Assembly: GCA_016715075.1 (NCBI GenBank)
Contig: JADKBK010000017.1
Coordinates: 1 to 64,000 of the forward strand
Direction: 5' to 3'
From: Bacteroidales bacterium
GTDB taxonomy: Bacteria > Bacteroidota > Bacteroidia > Bacteroidales > VadinHA17
Length of the DNA: 64,000 bases
Position numbers and translations under genes: made by a program. The first letter of the stretch is position 1; every line of letters starts with the position of its first letter. Under the pieces are notes generated by a model. That model ran no database searches. It saw only the letters and a program-made list of their open reading frames with translations, and was not told the DNA's origin. Shown in pieces: positions 25,909-34,534 of the stretch.

Positions 25909-28258
25909 AAAATTAAAAATAATCCTTCTTGCAGCCGGAGTAACTATTACTCCGGTTTTGCTTTCTCCCTTGCCCCGATTCAGGAGCCCGCTGTCGACTG
26001 TGATTGAAGCAAGAGACGGAACACTTCTTGGTGCCCGCATTGCAGACGATGGTCAATGGCGATTCCCGGGAAGAGATGAAATTCCTGATAAATTCGAAAA
26101 GGCCATTCTTACTTTCGAAGACCGTTGGTTCTACTATCACCCCGGAATTAATCCGGTAGCAATTGTCAGGGCATTTATCCACAACTTTAAAGCACACAGG
26201 ATAGTAAGCGGAGGCAGCACGATTACAATGCAGGTGGCGAGGATCTCAAGAGGAGGGAAATCAAGGACCTATCCTGAAAAGATAATCGAAATGCTTGCAG
26301 CCCTTAAGCTCGAGCTGTTCAGTTCAAAGAACAAAATACTCCTGATGTATACAACAAATGCCCCTTTCGGAGGAAATACGGTCGGACTCGAAGCTGCTGC
26401 CTGGCGGTATACCGGAAAATCAGCATCCGAACTTACCTGGGCTGAGGCATCTGCCCTGGCCATCCTTCCCAACTCACCAGCCCTGGTATTCCCGGGCAGA
26501 AATCAGGAAATCCTCAGGTCAAAACGCAACGATCTGTTGAGAAGACTATACGAAAGAGAATATTTTGATTCCCTTACTCTAATTCTGTCAGTAGATGAGC
26601 CACTACCGGGTGAACCAAAGACCCTGCCTTCACTGGCTCCTCACCTTACAGACTATTTTTTCAAAAAGAACAAGGGAGCGAGGATTAAAACCACTATTGA
26701 TCCCATCCTTCAGCAAAGAGTGACTGAGATAATAAACACCCACCAGAAAGATCTTGAAAATAACTTTATCTTCAACTCGGCATGCCTGATTGTTGAGGTT
26801 GAAACAGGGAATGTACTCGCATATGCAGGAAACAGTACGCTGGAAGATGCAATCAATCATGGAGGAAATGTCGACATCATACGATCGTTACGCAGTACAG
26901 GCAGCATACTGAAACCAATACTTTATGCAGGGATGCTGCAGTCGGGTGATATCCTTCCCAATTCACTTGTTGCCGATATCCCAACCAGGTTTCCCGGTTT
27001 CTCTCCGAAGAACTTCGACCAGAGTTTCAGTGGCGCAGTACCTGCAGGTTCAGCTCTGTCACAATCACTGAATGTCCCTGCCGTTAAAATGCTACAGAAA
27101 TATAATCCTGAGAAATTCCTTGATCTCCTTAAAAAAACAGGATTCACCTCCTTCCGTAATCCGGCAGATTATTACGGCCTCTCCATGATCCTCGGAGGAG
27201 GAGAGATCTCGCTGTGGGAACTCACCGGAACATATGCATCTCTTTCCCGTGTGCTGAAAAGGTATAACCATGAAAAAAAATATTTTAAAAATGATTATCA
27301 TCCTCCTGTAATCATTGAACCCTCTGATACCGTAATTAAGAAAGTTGAAGAACCTGTTCCGCCACTTTCCGCTTCAGCAATATGGCTTACCTATGAAGCT
27401 CTTCAGAAGGTCAACAGACCGGAGAGTGAAGCTGGATGGCAATATTTTGCATCATCTCCAAACCTGGCATGGAAAACAGGTACAAGTTTTGGTTTCCGTG
27501 ACGGATGGGCTGTAGGAACCACTCCGGATTATGTTGCAGGAGTCTGGACCGGCAATGCTGACGGGGAAGGCCGCCCAGGACTGACAGGTACTTCAGCCGC
27601 TGCCCCGATATTGTTCGATATCGTCAGCCTGATGGGTTCGCAAACATGGTTCAGCTCACCGGATGAGGACCTGACAATGATAAGGGTTTGCAGCAAAAGC
27701 GGCTTCAGGGCTGGAGCCGATTGTCCTGAAACAGTCGAAATACCTGCCTCCATAAACGGATTGAGAAGTGAAGTATGCCCCTACCATAAACTTATCCACC
27801 TTAACCTGTCAAAAACGCTACAGGTAACATCTGAATGCGCCTCAGCAAACGATATAATAAATATCCCCTGGTTCATCCTTCCTCCGGCAATGGAGTATTT
27901 CTACAGACAGAAACACCCTGAGTACAAAGTGCTTCCTCCTGTCTCACCAGGATGTTCTGCTGGAAGGAATATCCAGGTAATGGAATTTATTTACCCTACA
28001 CAGGGAATTAAAATTTTCATCCCACGTGACCAGGAAGGGAAACGTACCAGGATTATTCCGGAGGTAGCCCACCGGAATCCTTCAAAAAAGATATTCTGGC
28101 ACCTGGATGATTCATACGTCGCCACAACCAGATCCATTCACCAGATCAATATCCAGGCAGAACCCGGAAATCATATTCTGACAGTGGTCGATGAAGATGG
28201 AAATTCACTGCGGTGCAGTTTTGCAATAACTGGAAAACCAGTAGATGGGGGGTTTTAG
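25901..28258 (+). CDS. pbpC: penicillin-binding protein 1C
   Basis: The protein has 785 residues. The start is a TTG overlapping the stop of the macroglobulin gene by 8 bp; there is no ATG nearby and the TTG is followed by a good membrane anchor (MNRKLKIILLAAGVTIT). The glycosyltransferase-51 domain has Glu73 in TFEDRWFYYHPG and GGSTITMQ at 104-111. The transpeptidase domain has SxxK at Ser335-Lys338 (GSILKP), SQSLN, and KTGTS at 525-529. A C-terminal BiPBP_C-type beta domain follows. It polymerises and cross-links peptidoglycan at the outer face of the inner membrane. Its coupling to the macroglobulin gene suggests wall repair after attack. Confidence 0.95.
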   Translation: MNRKLKIILLAAGVTITPVLLSPLPRFRSPLSTVIEARDGTLLGARIADDGQWRFPGRDEIPDKFEKAILTFEDRWFYYHPGINPVAIVRAFIHNFKAHRIVSGGSTITMQVARISRGGKSRTYPEKIIEMLAALKLELFSSKNKILLMYTTNAPFGGNTVGLEAAAWRYTGKSASELTWAEASALAILPNSPALVFPGRNQEILRSKRNDLLRRLYEREYFDSLTLILSVDEPLPGEPKTLPSLAPHLTDYFFKKNKGARIKTTIDPILQQRVTEIINTHQKDLENNFIFNSACLIVEVETGNVLAYAGNSTLEDAINHGGNVDIIRSLRSTGSILKPILYAGMLQSGDILPNSLVADIPTRFPGFSPKNFDQSFSGAVPAGSALSQSLNVPAVKMLQKYNPEKFLDLLKKTGFTSFRNPADYYGLSMILGGGEISLWELTGTYASLSRVLKRYNHEKKYFKNDYHPPVIIEPSDTVIKKVEEPVPPLSASAIWLTYEALQKVNRPESEAGWQYFASSPNLAWKTGTSFGFRDGWAVGTTPDYVAGVWTGNADGEGRPGLTGTSAAAPILFDIVSLMGSQTWFSSPDEDLTMIRVCSKSGFRAGADCPETVEIPASINGLRSEVCPYHKLIHLNLSKTLQVTSECASANDIINIPWFILPPAMEYFYRQKHPEYKVLPPVSPGCSAGRNIQVMEFIYPTQGIKIFIPRDQEGKRTRIIPEVAHRNPSKKIFWHLDDSYVATTRSIHQINIQAEPGNHILTVVDEDGNSLRCSFAITGKPVDGGF

Positions 28259-28346
28259 TGGGTTGTTTTAATTGGTTGGGGAATGGGGGAGAAATGAATT
28301 TTTACCAGAGCAATAATTTCTATTTTTACACTCTTAATAATTTAAG

Positions 28347-29414
28347 ATGAATCTGTCTCTCCTTAAGAAAATGCTGCCGGGGTTGATCCCTCTCCTGATC
28401 TTTATTCTCGCCGATGAGATCTGGGGTACTATGGTTGGTCTCTATGTCGCCCTTGGATTCGGGATTGCGGAGTTTTTGTTTTATTATATTAAAGATAAGA
28501 TCATTGACAGGTTCATCCTGCTTGATACACTGCTGCTGGTGGCTCTGGGAGGCATCTCCATTGCCTTTGAGAATGACCTTTTCTTCAAAGTAAAGCCCGC
28601 CCTGATCGAGGCGATTCTGCTTGCAGTCATTGCCTTTTCCCTCTGGGGGCCGAAGAATATTCTGATGGCAATGTCGGAAAGGTATATGGGAGAGCTCCAG
28701 CTTGATCCGATGCAGGAAAAATCGATGAGAAACAATATGGTGGCTGTCTTCTGGATAACTGTACTCCATATTGTACTGGTACTCTATTCTGCCTTTTATA
28801 TGTCAAAAGAGGCGTGGTTCTTTATCAGCGGCGGTCTCTATTATATATTCTTCGGACTGTTTTTTGCCTTTATGCTTCTGAAGAACAGACTCATGAACAG
28901 GAGATATAAAAATGAGGAATGGTTTCCAATAGTAAACAGTGAGGGCAAAGTTCTTGGGAAAGCTCCAAGGAGCGTCTGCCATGATGGGAAAAGTATGCTT
29001 CTCCATCCTGTTGTTCATCTTCACATATTTGATAAATCCGGTAAACTTTACCTGCAGAAACGATCCATGAAAAAGGATACCCAGCCGGGAAAATGGGATA
29101 CCTCGGTTGGCGGTCATATAAGTCCGGGTGAAACAGTAGCCCGGGCGCTGGTCAGGGAAAGCCTGGAAGAGCTGGGGTTGAATGGCTTTGTTCCCAGGTT
29201 CCTGGGGAGTTATGTCTGGGAATCATCACGCGAAAGAGAGCTGGTCAATTCATTTTCTACTGTAACGGAGATAGCGCCGGTAATCAACAGGGATGAGATT
29301 GATGAAGGCAGATTCTGGTCAATACAGGAAATAAGGAATAATCTCGGGAAGGAGGTTTTCACTCCCAACTTTGAGAACGAATTCATGAAATTCTTTGCTC
29401 AAAATGTCCGCTAA
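28347..29414 (+). CDS. fusion: septation-protein-like membrane domain plus NUDIX hydrolase
   Basis: The protein has 355 residues. Residues 1-190 hold about five or six membrane segments with the look of the intracellular septation protein A (YciB/IspZ) family (ADEIWGTMVGLYVALGFG, WGPKNILMAMSERYMG). Residues 195-350 are a cytoplasmic NUDIX hydrolase: the full NUDIX box G-x5-E-x7-RE-x2-EE-x-G spans 256-278 (GGHISPGE...RESLEELGL). NUDIX enzymes cleave nucleoside diphosphates linked to another group; the N-terminal part resembles the isopentenyl isomerase-like branch (WFPIVNSEGKVLGKAPR). The reading frame is continuous through the join with normal codon use, so this seems a real fusion. Substrate unknown. 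Confidence 0.8.
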   Translation: MNLSLLKKMLPGLIPLLIFILADEIWGTMVGLYVALGFGIAEFLFYYIKDKIIDRFILLDTLLLVALGGISIAFENDLFFKVKPALIEAILLAVIAFSLWGPKNILMAMSERYMGELQLDPMQEKSMRNNMVAVFWITVLHIVLVLYSAFYMSKEAWFFISGGLYYIFFGLFFAFMLLKNRLMNRRYKNEEWFPIVNSEGKVLGKAPRSVCHDGKSMLLHPVVHLHIFDKSGKLYLQKRSMKKDTQPGKWDTSVGGHISPGETVARALVRESLEELGLNGFVPRFLGSYVWESSRERELVNSFSTVTEIAPVINRDEIDEGRFWSIQEIRNNLGKEVFTPNFENEFMKFFAQNVR

Positions 29415-29494
29415 GGTTCATGGTAATTTTACGGATCTGATACATAGCATAATTAATGAAAGATTATTAGAGCGCTTACCGAAAGGGAATTTAG

Positions 29495-29502
29495 TACCTT
29501 TA
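29495..29502 (+). promoter_or_regulatory. possible -7 promoter element (TACCTTTA)
   Basis: One mismatch to TAnnTTTG (last base A). It lies 33 bp before the ATG at 29535 and would drive the cytochrome-like/DUF5777 genes. Confidence 0.3.
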
Positions 29503-29534
29503 CGCTTAAGTCATTCTTAATATACTTTCCTATT

Positions 29535-29588
29535 ATGAAGCCAGGCAAAATTTATTTTACACTTTCACTTCTTATCATTATCACAGCC
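29535..29588 (+). pseudogene. truncated 5' end of an exported protein
   Basis: ATG 29535 opens MKPGKIYFTLSLLIIITAGA, a clean signal peptide start. From about 29589 the sequence turns into runs of G and C that do not resemble coding DNA, so the rest of the gene is missing or unreadable. It may be the start of a gene replaced by the anomalous block. Nothing can be said about its function. Confidence 0.4.
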
Positions 29589-29786
29589 GGCGCGGGGGAC
29601 ACCTCCAGGCGGCCCCAAGGGGGAGTTTTCCCCCCCCGGGGGGGGGGTGGGGGGAGGGGGGGGCCCTCCTCCAATAAAGGGGGGCGGCGGGGCAAATCAC
29701 AACGGGACGGGGGGGGGGGGGGGGAAGGATGGGCCGACAGCTAGGGTTCACTTAGCAGAACAGAAACTCGGGGGGGGAGGAGCCCG
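29589..29786. other. anomalous G/C homopolymer block, probable assembly artefact
   Basis: About 200 bp with G runs of up to about 16 and C runs of seven, set abruptly between normal DNA of ordinary base composition. It separates a signal-peptide start from a cytochrome-like lipoprotein that lacks only its first codon. Poly-G of this kind is typical of low-signal sequencing reads or mis-joined contigs. A true G-rich insertion is possible but unlikely. Confidence 0.7.
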
Positions 29787-30161
29787 AAGCGATTAATTAT
29801 ATTATCAGCTATCACGGTTTTCTCTTGTTTCATTGTTTCATGCTATTATGACAATGAAGAGGCTTTATACCCTCAGCTGAATACCTCCTGTGATACAACA
29901 AACATCACATTCAGCGGGACAATAGCAGTATCCCTGAGTGATAACTGCTACTCCTGCCACTCAAATGCTACTGCAGCTGCCAATGGGAATAATGTTCCAC
30001 TTGAGGATTATGCCGATGTGGCAGCCAAAAGTGCCGCAATTGCCGGGTCAATCAAACATACCGGCTCCTATGTGCCTATGCCGAAAAATGGTGGAAAGGT
30101 AAATAACTGCATGATAAGTCAGTTCGATATCTGGGTTAGAAAAGGAATGCCAAACAACTAA
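29784..30161 (+). CDS. c-type cytochrome-like lipoprotein with one CxxCH haem site
   Basis: The frame from about 29784 to the TAA at 30161 encodes some 125 residues. It opens KRLIILSAITVFSCF then IVSC, a lipoprotein signal whose start codon appears corrupted (CCG where ATG is expected at 29784-29786). The mature part has one haem c attachment motif, CYSCH, in SLSDNCYSCHSNATA, and a late Met in YVPMPKNGG that could be the axial ligand. Its stop overlaps the start of the DUF5777 gene by one base (TAATG), so the two are coupled. Likely an electron carrier or haem-binding protein at a membrane, partner of the barrel that follows. Function beyond that is unknown. Confidence 0.7.
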   Translation, partial: PKRLIILSAITVFSCFIVSCYYDNEEALYPQLNTSCDTTNITFSGTIAVSLSDNCYSCHSNATAAANGNNVPLEDYADVAAKSAAIAGSIKHTGSYVPMPKNGGKVNNCMISQFDIWVRKGMPNN

Positions 30162-31069
30162 TGATTTCTAATAACATTCATAATATGAGACGATTCTCTC
30201 TTGTTTTTCTAATTATTCTGGTACCTGCAGGAATCTTTGCACAGGATGACCTCATGGACCTTCTTAACGATAGTACGGTCAACACTATAAATTATACCTC
30301 AGCTACTTTTAAATCGACACGTATAATGAACGGCCATTCTGTCGAAAAAATGCCTCCCGGACAGCTTGACGTAAGGATCTCTCACCGGTTCGGCCGTGTT
30401 AACACAGGTCCTTATGAGTTTTTCGGGCTCGATCAGGCAAATATCCATCTCAGCCTTGAATATGGAATTTTTAAATGGCTCATGGTCGGGGCAGGAAGAG
30501 GAACTTATGAAAAGACATATGACGGATTTGCCAAATTTACACTCCTGAGACAGTCAGACGGGGCAAAACAGATGCCGGTATCCCTTTCCCTGTTCTCTTC
30601 AGTTGCAGTTAACTCATTGAAGTGGTCAGATCCGGAACGCACCAATTATTTTTCGTCACGCTTATCATATGTCGGTCAGGTGTTGGTAGCCCGTAAATTC
30701 AACCAGATGTTTTCAGCCCAGATAACCCCTTCCTATGTCCACCGCAATATGGTTGCTACCGAACTTGATCCCAACGATCTGTTTGCAATAGGAGCAGGCG
30801 GCAGAATGAAACTATCCAAAAGAATTAGCATCAATGCGGAATACTATTATGTGGCCAACCCAAAAACCTATATGAGCCAGTCCATTTATAACCCTCTTTC
30901 TATCGGGGTTGATATTGAAACCGGCGGGCATGTATTCCAGCTGATTCTTACCAACTCGGTTGCCATGATCGAAAAAGGATTTATTGGAGAAACAACGGGG
31001 CAATGGAAAAAAGGGGATATCCATTTTCGGATTCAATATCTCCAGGGTCTTTACTCTGAAAAAGCATAA
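30161..31069 (+). CDS. DUF5777 family beta-barrel protein
   Basis: The protein has 302 residues from ATG 30161, or 294 from the ATG at 30185, where a standard signal peptide begins (MRRFSLVFLIILVPAGIFAQ). The body has the family pattern: TFKSTRIMNGHSVE, ISHRFGRVNTGPYEFFGLDQA, then outer-membrane strands. The family is a predicted outer-membrane barrel of unknown function found next to cytochrome c and YceI genes in Bacteroidota. Its start overlaps the stop of the cytochrome-like gene by one base. The neighbours suggest a role in electron or haem handling at the cell surface, which is inference only. Confidence 0.8.
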   Translation: MISNNIHNMRRFSLVFLIILVPAGIFAQDDLMDLLNDSTVNTINYTSATFKSTRIMNGHSVEKMPPGQLDVRISHRFGRVNTGPYEFFGLDQANIHLSLEYGIFKWLMVGAGRGTYEKTYDGFAKFTLLRQSDGAKQMPVSLSLFSSVAVNSLKWSDPERTNYFSSRLSYVGQVLVARKFNQMFSAQITPSYVHRNMVATELDPNDLFAIGAGGRMKLSKRISINAEYYYVANPKTYMSQSIYNPLSIGVDIETGGHVFQLILTNSVAMIEKGFIGETTGQWKKGDIHFRIQYLQGLYSEKA

Positions 31070-31074
31070 GGCTG

Positions 31075-31360
31075 TTGGCTGATGGCTCAGGGCGCAGGGC
31101 GCAGGGCGCAGAGCGCAGAGATCTGAGATCTGAAGTCAGCAGTTGTAAGGGCAGAACGTCCTGGTTCCCCTCCCTGGAGGGGTTAGCTTTGCAAGCCGAA
31201 GCTTTCTTTGACCGCCGTAGCTTCAGCGAAGGTGGAGGACGAAGGGCTCAAAACCTAAAATCTCCCTTTCTCCCCTTCTCCCCCTCTCCCTTTCACCGAG
31301 GCTCAGGGCGCAGGGCTCAGGGCGCAGGGCGCAGGGCGTAGGGCTGAAGGCGGAGGGATA
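31075..31360. repeat. GGGCGCAG low-complexity and C-rich repeats
   Basis: This 376-bp gap between DUF5777 and yceI-like genes is mostly repeats: GGGCGCAGGGCGCAG units at 31086-31120 and 31305-31345, a CTCCCTGGAGGGG palindrome near 31165, and a CCCCTTCTCC tract at 31262-31295. No gene is supported; open frames here are products of the repeat. Confidence 0.75.
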
Positions 31361-31445
31361 TAGAATGAATATGACACAGGAAATCTGATCTGGCACTGAT
31401 TTTGCTGACAAATAGTTCTATTGTTTTTAATTAAACTGTCTTCTT

Positions 31446-31991
31446 ATGAAACAGCTAGCAATTTTAATTCTTCTTTTGAGTACAGCATTTGCTGCACAGG
31501 GACAAAAATATATGACCAAGAATGGATTTATCGGGTTCTATTCCCATACACCAATGGAGGATATTAAAGGCGATAATAATCAGGTGGCATCAGTCCTTGA
31601 TACTGGCACGGGAGAAATTGTTTTCCAGGTTCTGATAAAATCATTCCATTTTGACAGAGCCCTTATGGAAGAACACTTCAATGAGAACTATATGGAATCG
31701 GATAAATATCCCAAATCAACCTTCAAGGGAAAAATAGCCAACCTCTCGTCCGTGAATTTTACAAAACCCGGAACCTACGATGTTACAATTGAAGGAGATC
31801 TAACAATACATAACACAACAAACAAGGTCAGCATCAAGGGCACCATCGAGGTGGTAACCGGCGGAATAAATGCCAGTTCAAAATTCAATGTTGTTCCTGA
31901 AGATTATAAAATAGAGATCCCTGGTGTTGTGAAGGAAAAGATCAATAAAAATCTTGAGGTTACCGTTTCTATGAAATATTCTCCTGTCTGA
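31446..31991 (+). CDS. YceI family exported protein
   Basis: The protein has 181 residues with a signal peptide (MKQLAILILLLSTAFAAQGQ). The mature part has the lipocalin-like YceI fold: HFDRALMEEHFNENYMESDKYP and TFKGKI, the family's most conserved stretch, then alternating strands. YceI proteins bind a polyprenyl chain in a long internal cavity and may carry quinone-like lipids in the periplasm. It follows the cytochrome-like/DUF5777 pair, in the order common in Bacteroidota, although a repeat block lies between them. Catalytic activity is not known for the family. Confidence 0.9.
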   Translation: MKQLAILILLLSTAFAAQGQKYMTKNGFIGFYSHTPMEDIKGDNNQVASVLDTGTGEIVFQVLIKSFHFDRALMEEHFNENYMESDKYPKSTFKGKIANLSSVNFTKPGTYDVTIEGDLTIHNTTNKVSIKGTIEVVTGGINASSKFNVVPEDYKIEIPGVVKEKINKNLEVTVSMKYSPV

Positions 31992-32057
31992 TAATGTTAG
32001 TATCTTGTATAGATAAAATTCAATACATTGAACGTTGAATAACTTTACTTTCCGGAT

Positions 32058-32492
32058 ATGAAAACTTACATTAAAGTGGCATTGTTTGTTGTCACCTTTA
32101 TTGCTGTGTCGGCAATACTTGCAGCTCTGTATTATTACAATCTTAAGAGCACCGATATGTCGAAAGCCAGGCCTGACTTTGTTTTAACGGCATCAGTCCT
32201 TCAGAAGGCTTTTGAAGTTGACGAATCCAAAGCCTCAGTCACCTATTTAAATAAGATCCTGGAAGTAACCGGGAAAATTGCATCCGTAAAACCGGTTGAG
32301 AACAATGCAGTGAATATTTCACTTGTTACTGAAAGTGATTTATCATCGGTCATCGGTACATTTCCTGCAATCAGTGATCCTTCTGTATTCAAGCCTGGCG
32401 AGGAGATCACATTGCGTGGAAAATGCTCAGGTTTTCTTATGGATGTGCTGCTGAATGACTGTGCTCTGATTGAACATGCAAACGAAAAGTAA
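32058..32492 (+). CDS. membrane-anchored OB-fold (tRNA_anti-like) protein
   Basis: The protein has 144 residues with one N-terminal membrane segment (about 5-27) and an OB-fold of the tRNA_anti-like type: YLNKILEVTGKIASVKPVE and a late ITLRGKCSGFLMDVLLNDCALI, whose spacing is typical. Such domains sit outside the membrane and probably bind small molecules or proteins; no specific partner is known. It lies 66 bp after the YceI gene and 2 bp before the DUF2007 gene, so the three may be cotranscribed. Confidence 0.75.
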   Translation: MKTYIKVALFVVTFIAVSAILAALYYYNLKSTDMSKARPDFVLTASVLQKAFEVDESKASVTYLNKILEVTGKIASVKPVENNAVNISLVTESDLSSVIGTFPAISDPSVFKPGEEITLRGKCSGFLMDVLLNDCALIEHANEK

Positions 32493-32494
32493 TT

Positions 32495-32737
32495 ATGAAT
32501 ATCAAGATTCTGGTCCTGAATAATGAGTTTGAGGCCAAACTACTCGATGAGATATTGAACGATAAAAGTATCCCTCATATTATCAGGTCATATCATGACT
32601 CTGCCTACGACGGGTTATGGCAGATGCAGTCGAGCTGGGGACATATTGAAGCGCCCGAAGAATACAGTGAAGAAATACTTCTGACATATAGTCAGATGTC
32701 GGCTGAGCCATTGGAAGATCAAAATCCGGAATATTAA
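32495..32737 (+). CDS. DUF2007-like small protein
   Basis: The protein has 80 residues: KILVLNNEFEAKLLDEILNDK then IPHIIRSYHDSAYDG and an acidic C-terminal tail. It matches the DUF2007 pattern, in which small ferredoxin-like domains, described as putative signal transducers, carry a 'EA..L...L....I' opening. It starts 2 bp after the OB-fold gene, so is translationally linked to it. Function unknown. Confidence 0.65.
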   Translation: MNIKILVLNNEFEAKLLDEILNDKSIPHIIRSYHDSAYDGLWQMQSSWGHIEAPEEYSEEILLTYSQMSAEPLEDQNPEY

Positions 32738-32747
32738 CTTTTGTTTG

Positions 32748-32755
32748 TACCTTTG
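32748..32755 (+). promoter_or_regulatory. Bacteroidota -7 promoter element (TACCTTTG)
   Basis: Matches TAnnTTTG, 59 bp before the PAP2 start codon. Confidence 0.5.
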
Positions 32756-32814
32756 CTCCTCATTTATAAATTTGCAGAATTACTATTCAGACAACCTGGT
32801 TCAATTTTAAAAGT

Positions 32815-33507
32815 ATGAAAATGGATCATAGCCTCAATAACAAGACCAGACTGTTTCCACATATTTCTGCCCACCTGTTATCATTCTTCAGTGTTTTACA
32901 AAGCCGGTATTTCTATTATGGATTACTGGCGGTTTTAGCCGGAATAGGACTCAATAACGCCTCACAGGCTTATCTCCATTATTACATTAGCCAGGGGAAA
33001 ACCCTGCCTATTCTTAATGACCTGATCCTTGACAAACTGCCTGTAATTGATGTTTCCCTTATTTATGATATAGTTGCTGTAATTCCGATAGTACTTGCGG
33101 TGGTGTATATAATTCACAAAAAGGAGTATAACAGGATCCCCTTCATCTTTCTGATGATAGGCATTTTTTATATTGTACGGGGTATATTCATAGTTCTGAC
33201 CCCATTTGGCAATCCGCCAATGTTCAATGGATCAGATCCTCTTTTTCACGGATTTGCCAACTTTGAGATGGGTGTCTACCCTTCAGGTCATGCGGGAAAC
33301 GTATTTCTGATATTGCTGCTGATGAACAGCAGGGCGTACAGGTGGATCATAGGGATTTGCCTGATTGTGGTTATCCTTGCATTGTTCCTTTCACACGCAC
33401 ATTATAGTATTGACATCCTTTCCGGGCTTTTCTTTGCTTATGCTATCCGCTCCTTCGGTGATAAACATTTTTCGATGTTTGACCTTGGTAAAGAGGTAAA
33501 CTCCTGA
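32815..33507 (+). CDS. PAP2-like phosphatase, sphingomyelin-synthase-type C-terminal motif
   Basis: The protein has 230 residues with about six membrane segments. The motifs GVYPSGHAGNVFL and SHAHYSIDILSG match the second and third signatures of the type 2 phosphatidic acid phosphatase/PAP2_C group (two His and an Asp form the active site). Such enzymes remove or transfer lipid-linked phosphate at the membrane; in this group the substrate may be a lipid head group. The first PAP2 signature (KxxxxxxRP) is absent, as is normal for PAP2_C. It has its own promoter motif and is convergent with the CorA-family gene. Confidence 0.8.
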   Translation: MKMDHSLNNKTRLFPHISAHLLSFFSVLQSRYFYYGLLAVLAGIGLNNASQAYLHYYISQGKTLPILNDLILDKLPVIDVSLIYDIVAVIPIVLAVVYIIHKKEYNRIPFIFLMIGIFYIVRGIFIVLTPFGNPPMFNGSDPLFHGFANFEMGVYPSGHAGNVFLILLLMNSRAYRWIIGICLIVVILALFLSHAHYSIDILSGLFFAYAIRSFGDKHFSMFDLGKEVNS

Positions 33508-33523
33508 TCTGTCATTATATCTT

Positions 33524-34534
33524 CTAATCCTCTTTCCTTTTCTCTAAACGCTTAATAATAAAATAGCTGAGCAATGCCAGAATCAGCATTCCCAAAAGGA
33601 ATAATGGGTATGATACCCTCCAGTTTTCAGGACCAGTTATCATTGACCATTCCGACATACCCCCGATACCGGCAATAAGGGTGAGGGGCATACAGATAGT
33701 AGCAATGAGGGTAAGCCTCTTCATAGAAATGTTGGTTTCATTTGACATCTGATTCATCCGGTTGCTGATGAGCGATGTATAAAGCTCCATTAGGCTTGTC
33801 TCAATCTCACGGTATGTTTCTGTAAGTTCAAAAAATTTGGAAAGGTGATCATAAACATCACGATAGTGAACAATAGCTTTTTCGGGGACATAAGGACAGT
33901 CACTCCTGCAGATCTTGACTAAAATTTCCCGCTCATGATACAGGCTTTTTCTCAGGGCAAGGAGATCTTTCCGGAGATGGATCAGCTGCCTCGGCTGAAA
34001 TTTTTCCAGTTCATTTATCAATAATTCCTCCGCTTCCTCAAGATCATCTTCCATATTATCAAATGCCCTGTACTTCTCATCAACAAGGTGATCAAGCACA
34101 ATATGCATAAGAAAACCCGGTCCGGCTTTTGCATTACTTGGGTCATTTTCAATAATACTCACTATATCGCTTAAAGGTTTCCTGTCGCCCGATTGGTAGC
34201 CGCTGATTGTAATAAGAAATTTCTCTCCAATGAAAAGGTTTACTTCATCAATTGACAGTTCTTTCTCCGCATAGCTGAAAGCGTTGAAGAGGATAAATGT
34301 ATTATTGTTGAAATACTCTATTTTCGGGACCTGTTTGTCGTCAAAACAATCTTCCACTGATAATGGATGGATACCGATTGAATCGACCAGAGAGGAGATC
34401 TCTTCCCGCGAAGGCTTATAATAATTTAACCAGACAAAACCGCCTTCCCTCATTGCATCAATCGCCTCTCTTGCTGATGCGAGTCCATAAAATAATCCTG
34501 TTGAAGTAAAGTGATAAAATTTTGATTCTGACAT
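33524..34534 (-). CDS. CorA family divalent metal transporter with GMS in place of GMN
   Basis: The protein has 336 residues: a cytoplasmic N-terminal alpha/beta domain, a long helical stalk (about 170-270), and two C-terminal membrane segments (about 272-290 and 306-327). CorA channels carry Mg2+, Co2+ or other ions as pentamers and use a strictly conserved GMN loop between the two membrane segments. Here the loop reads GGMSEWS, with Ser294 in place of Asn. Many relatives with variant loops exist and may prefer other ions, so substrate should not be assumed. It stands alone and points toward the PAP2 gene. Confidence 0.85.
   Translation of the reverse strand: MSESKFYHFTSTGLFYGLASAREAIDAMREGGFVWLNYYKPSREEISSLVDSIGIHPLSVEDCFDDKQVPKIEYFNNNTFILFNAFSYAEKELSIDEVNLFIGEKFLITISGYQSGDRKPLSDIVSIIENDPSNAKAGPGFLMHIVLDHLVDEKYRAFDNMEDDLEEAEELLINELEKFQPRQLIHLRKDLLALRKSLYHEREILVKICRSDCPYVPEKAIVHYRDVYDHLSKFFELTETYREIETSLMELYTSLISNRMNQMSNETNISMKRLTLIATICMPLTLIAGIGGMSEWSMITGPENWRVSYPLFLLGMLILALLSYFIIKRLEKRKED

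Noticed and set aside
29535..29744. 69-codon frame running into Gly-rich text
   Set aside because: After the signal peptide it is only translation of the G-run block.
31075..31411. Frames with RRAQGAGRRAQ and its antisense
   Set aside because: Low-complexity GGGCGCAG repeat.
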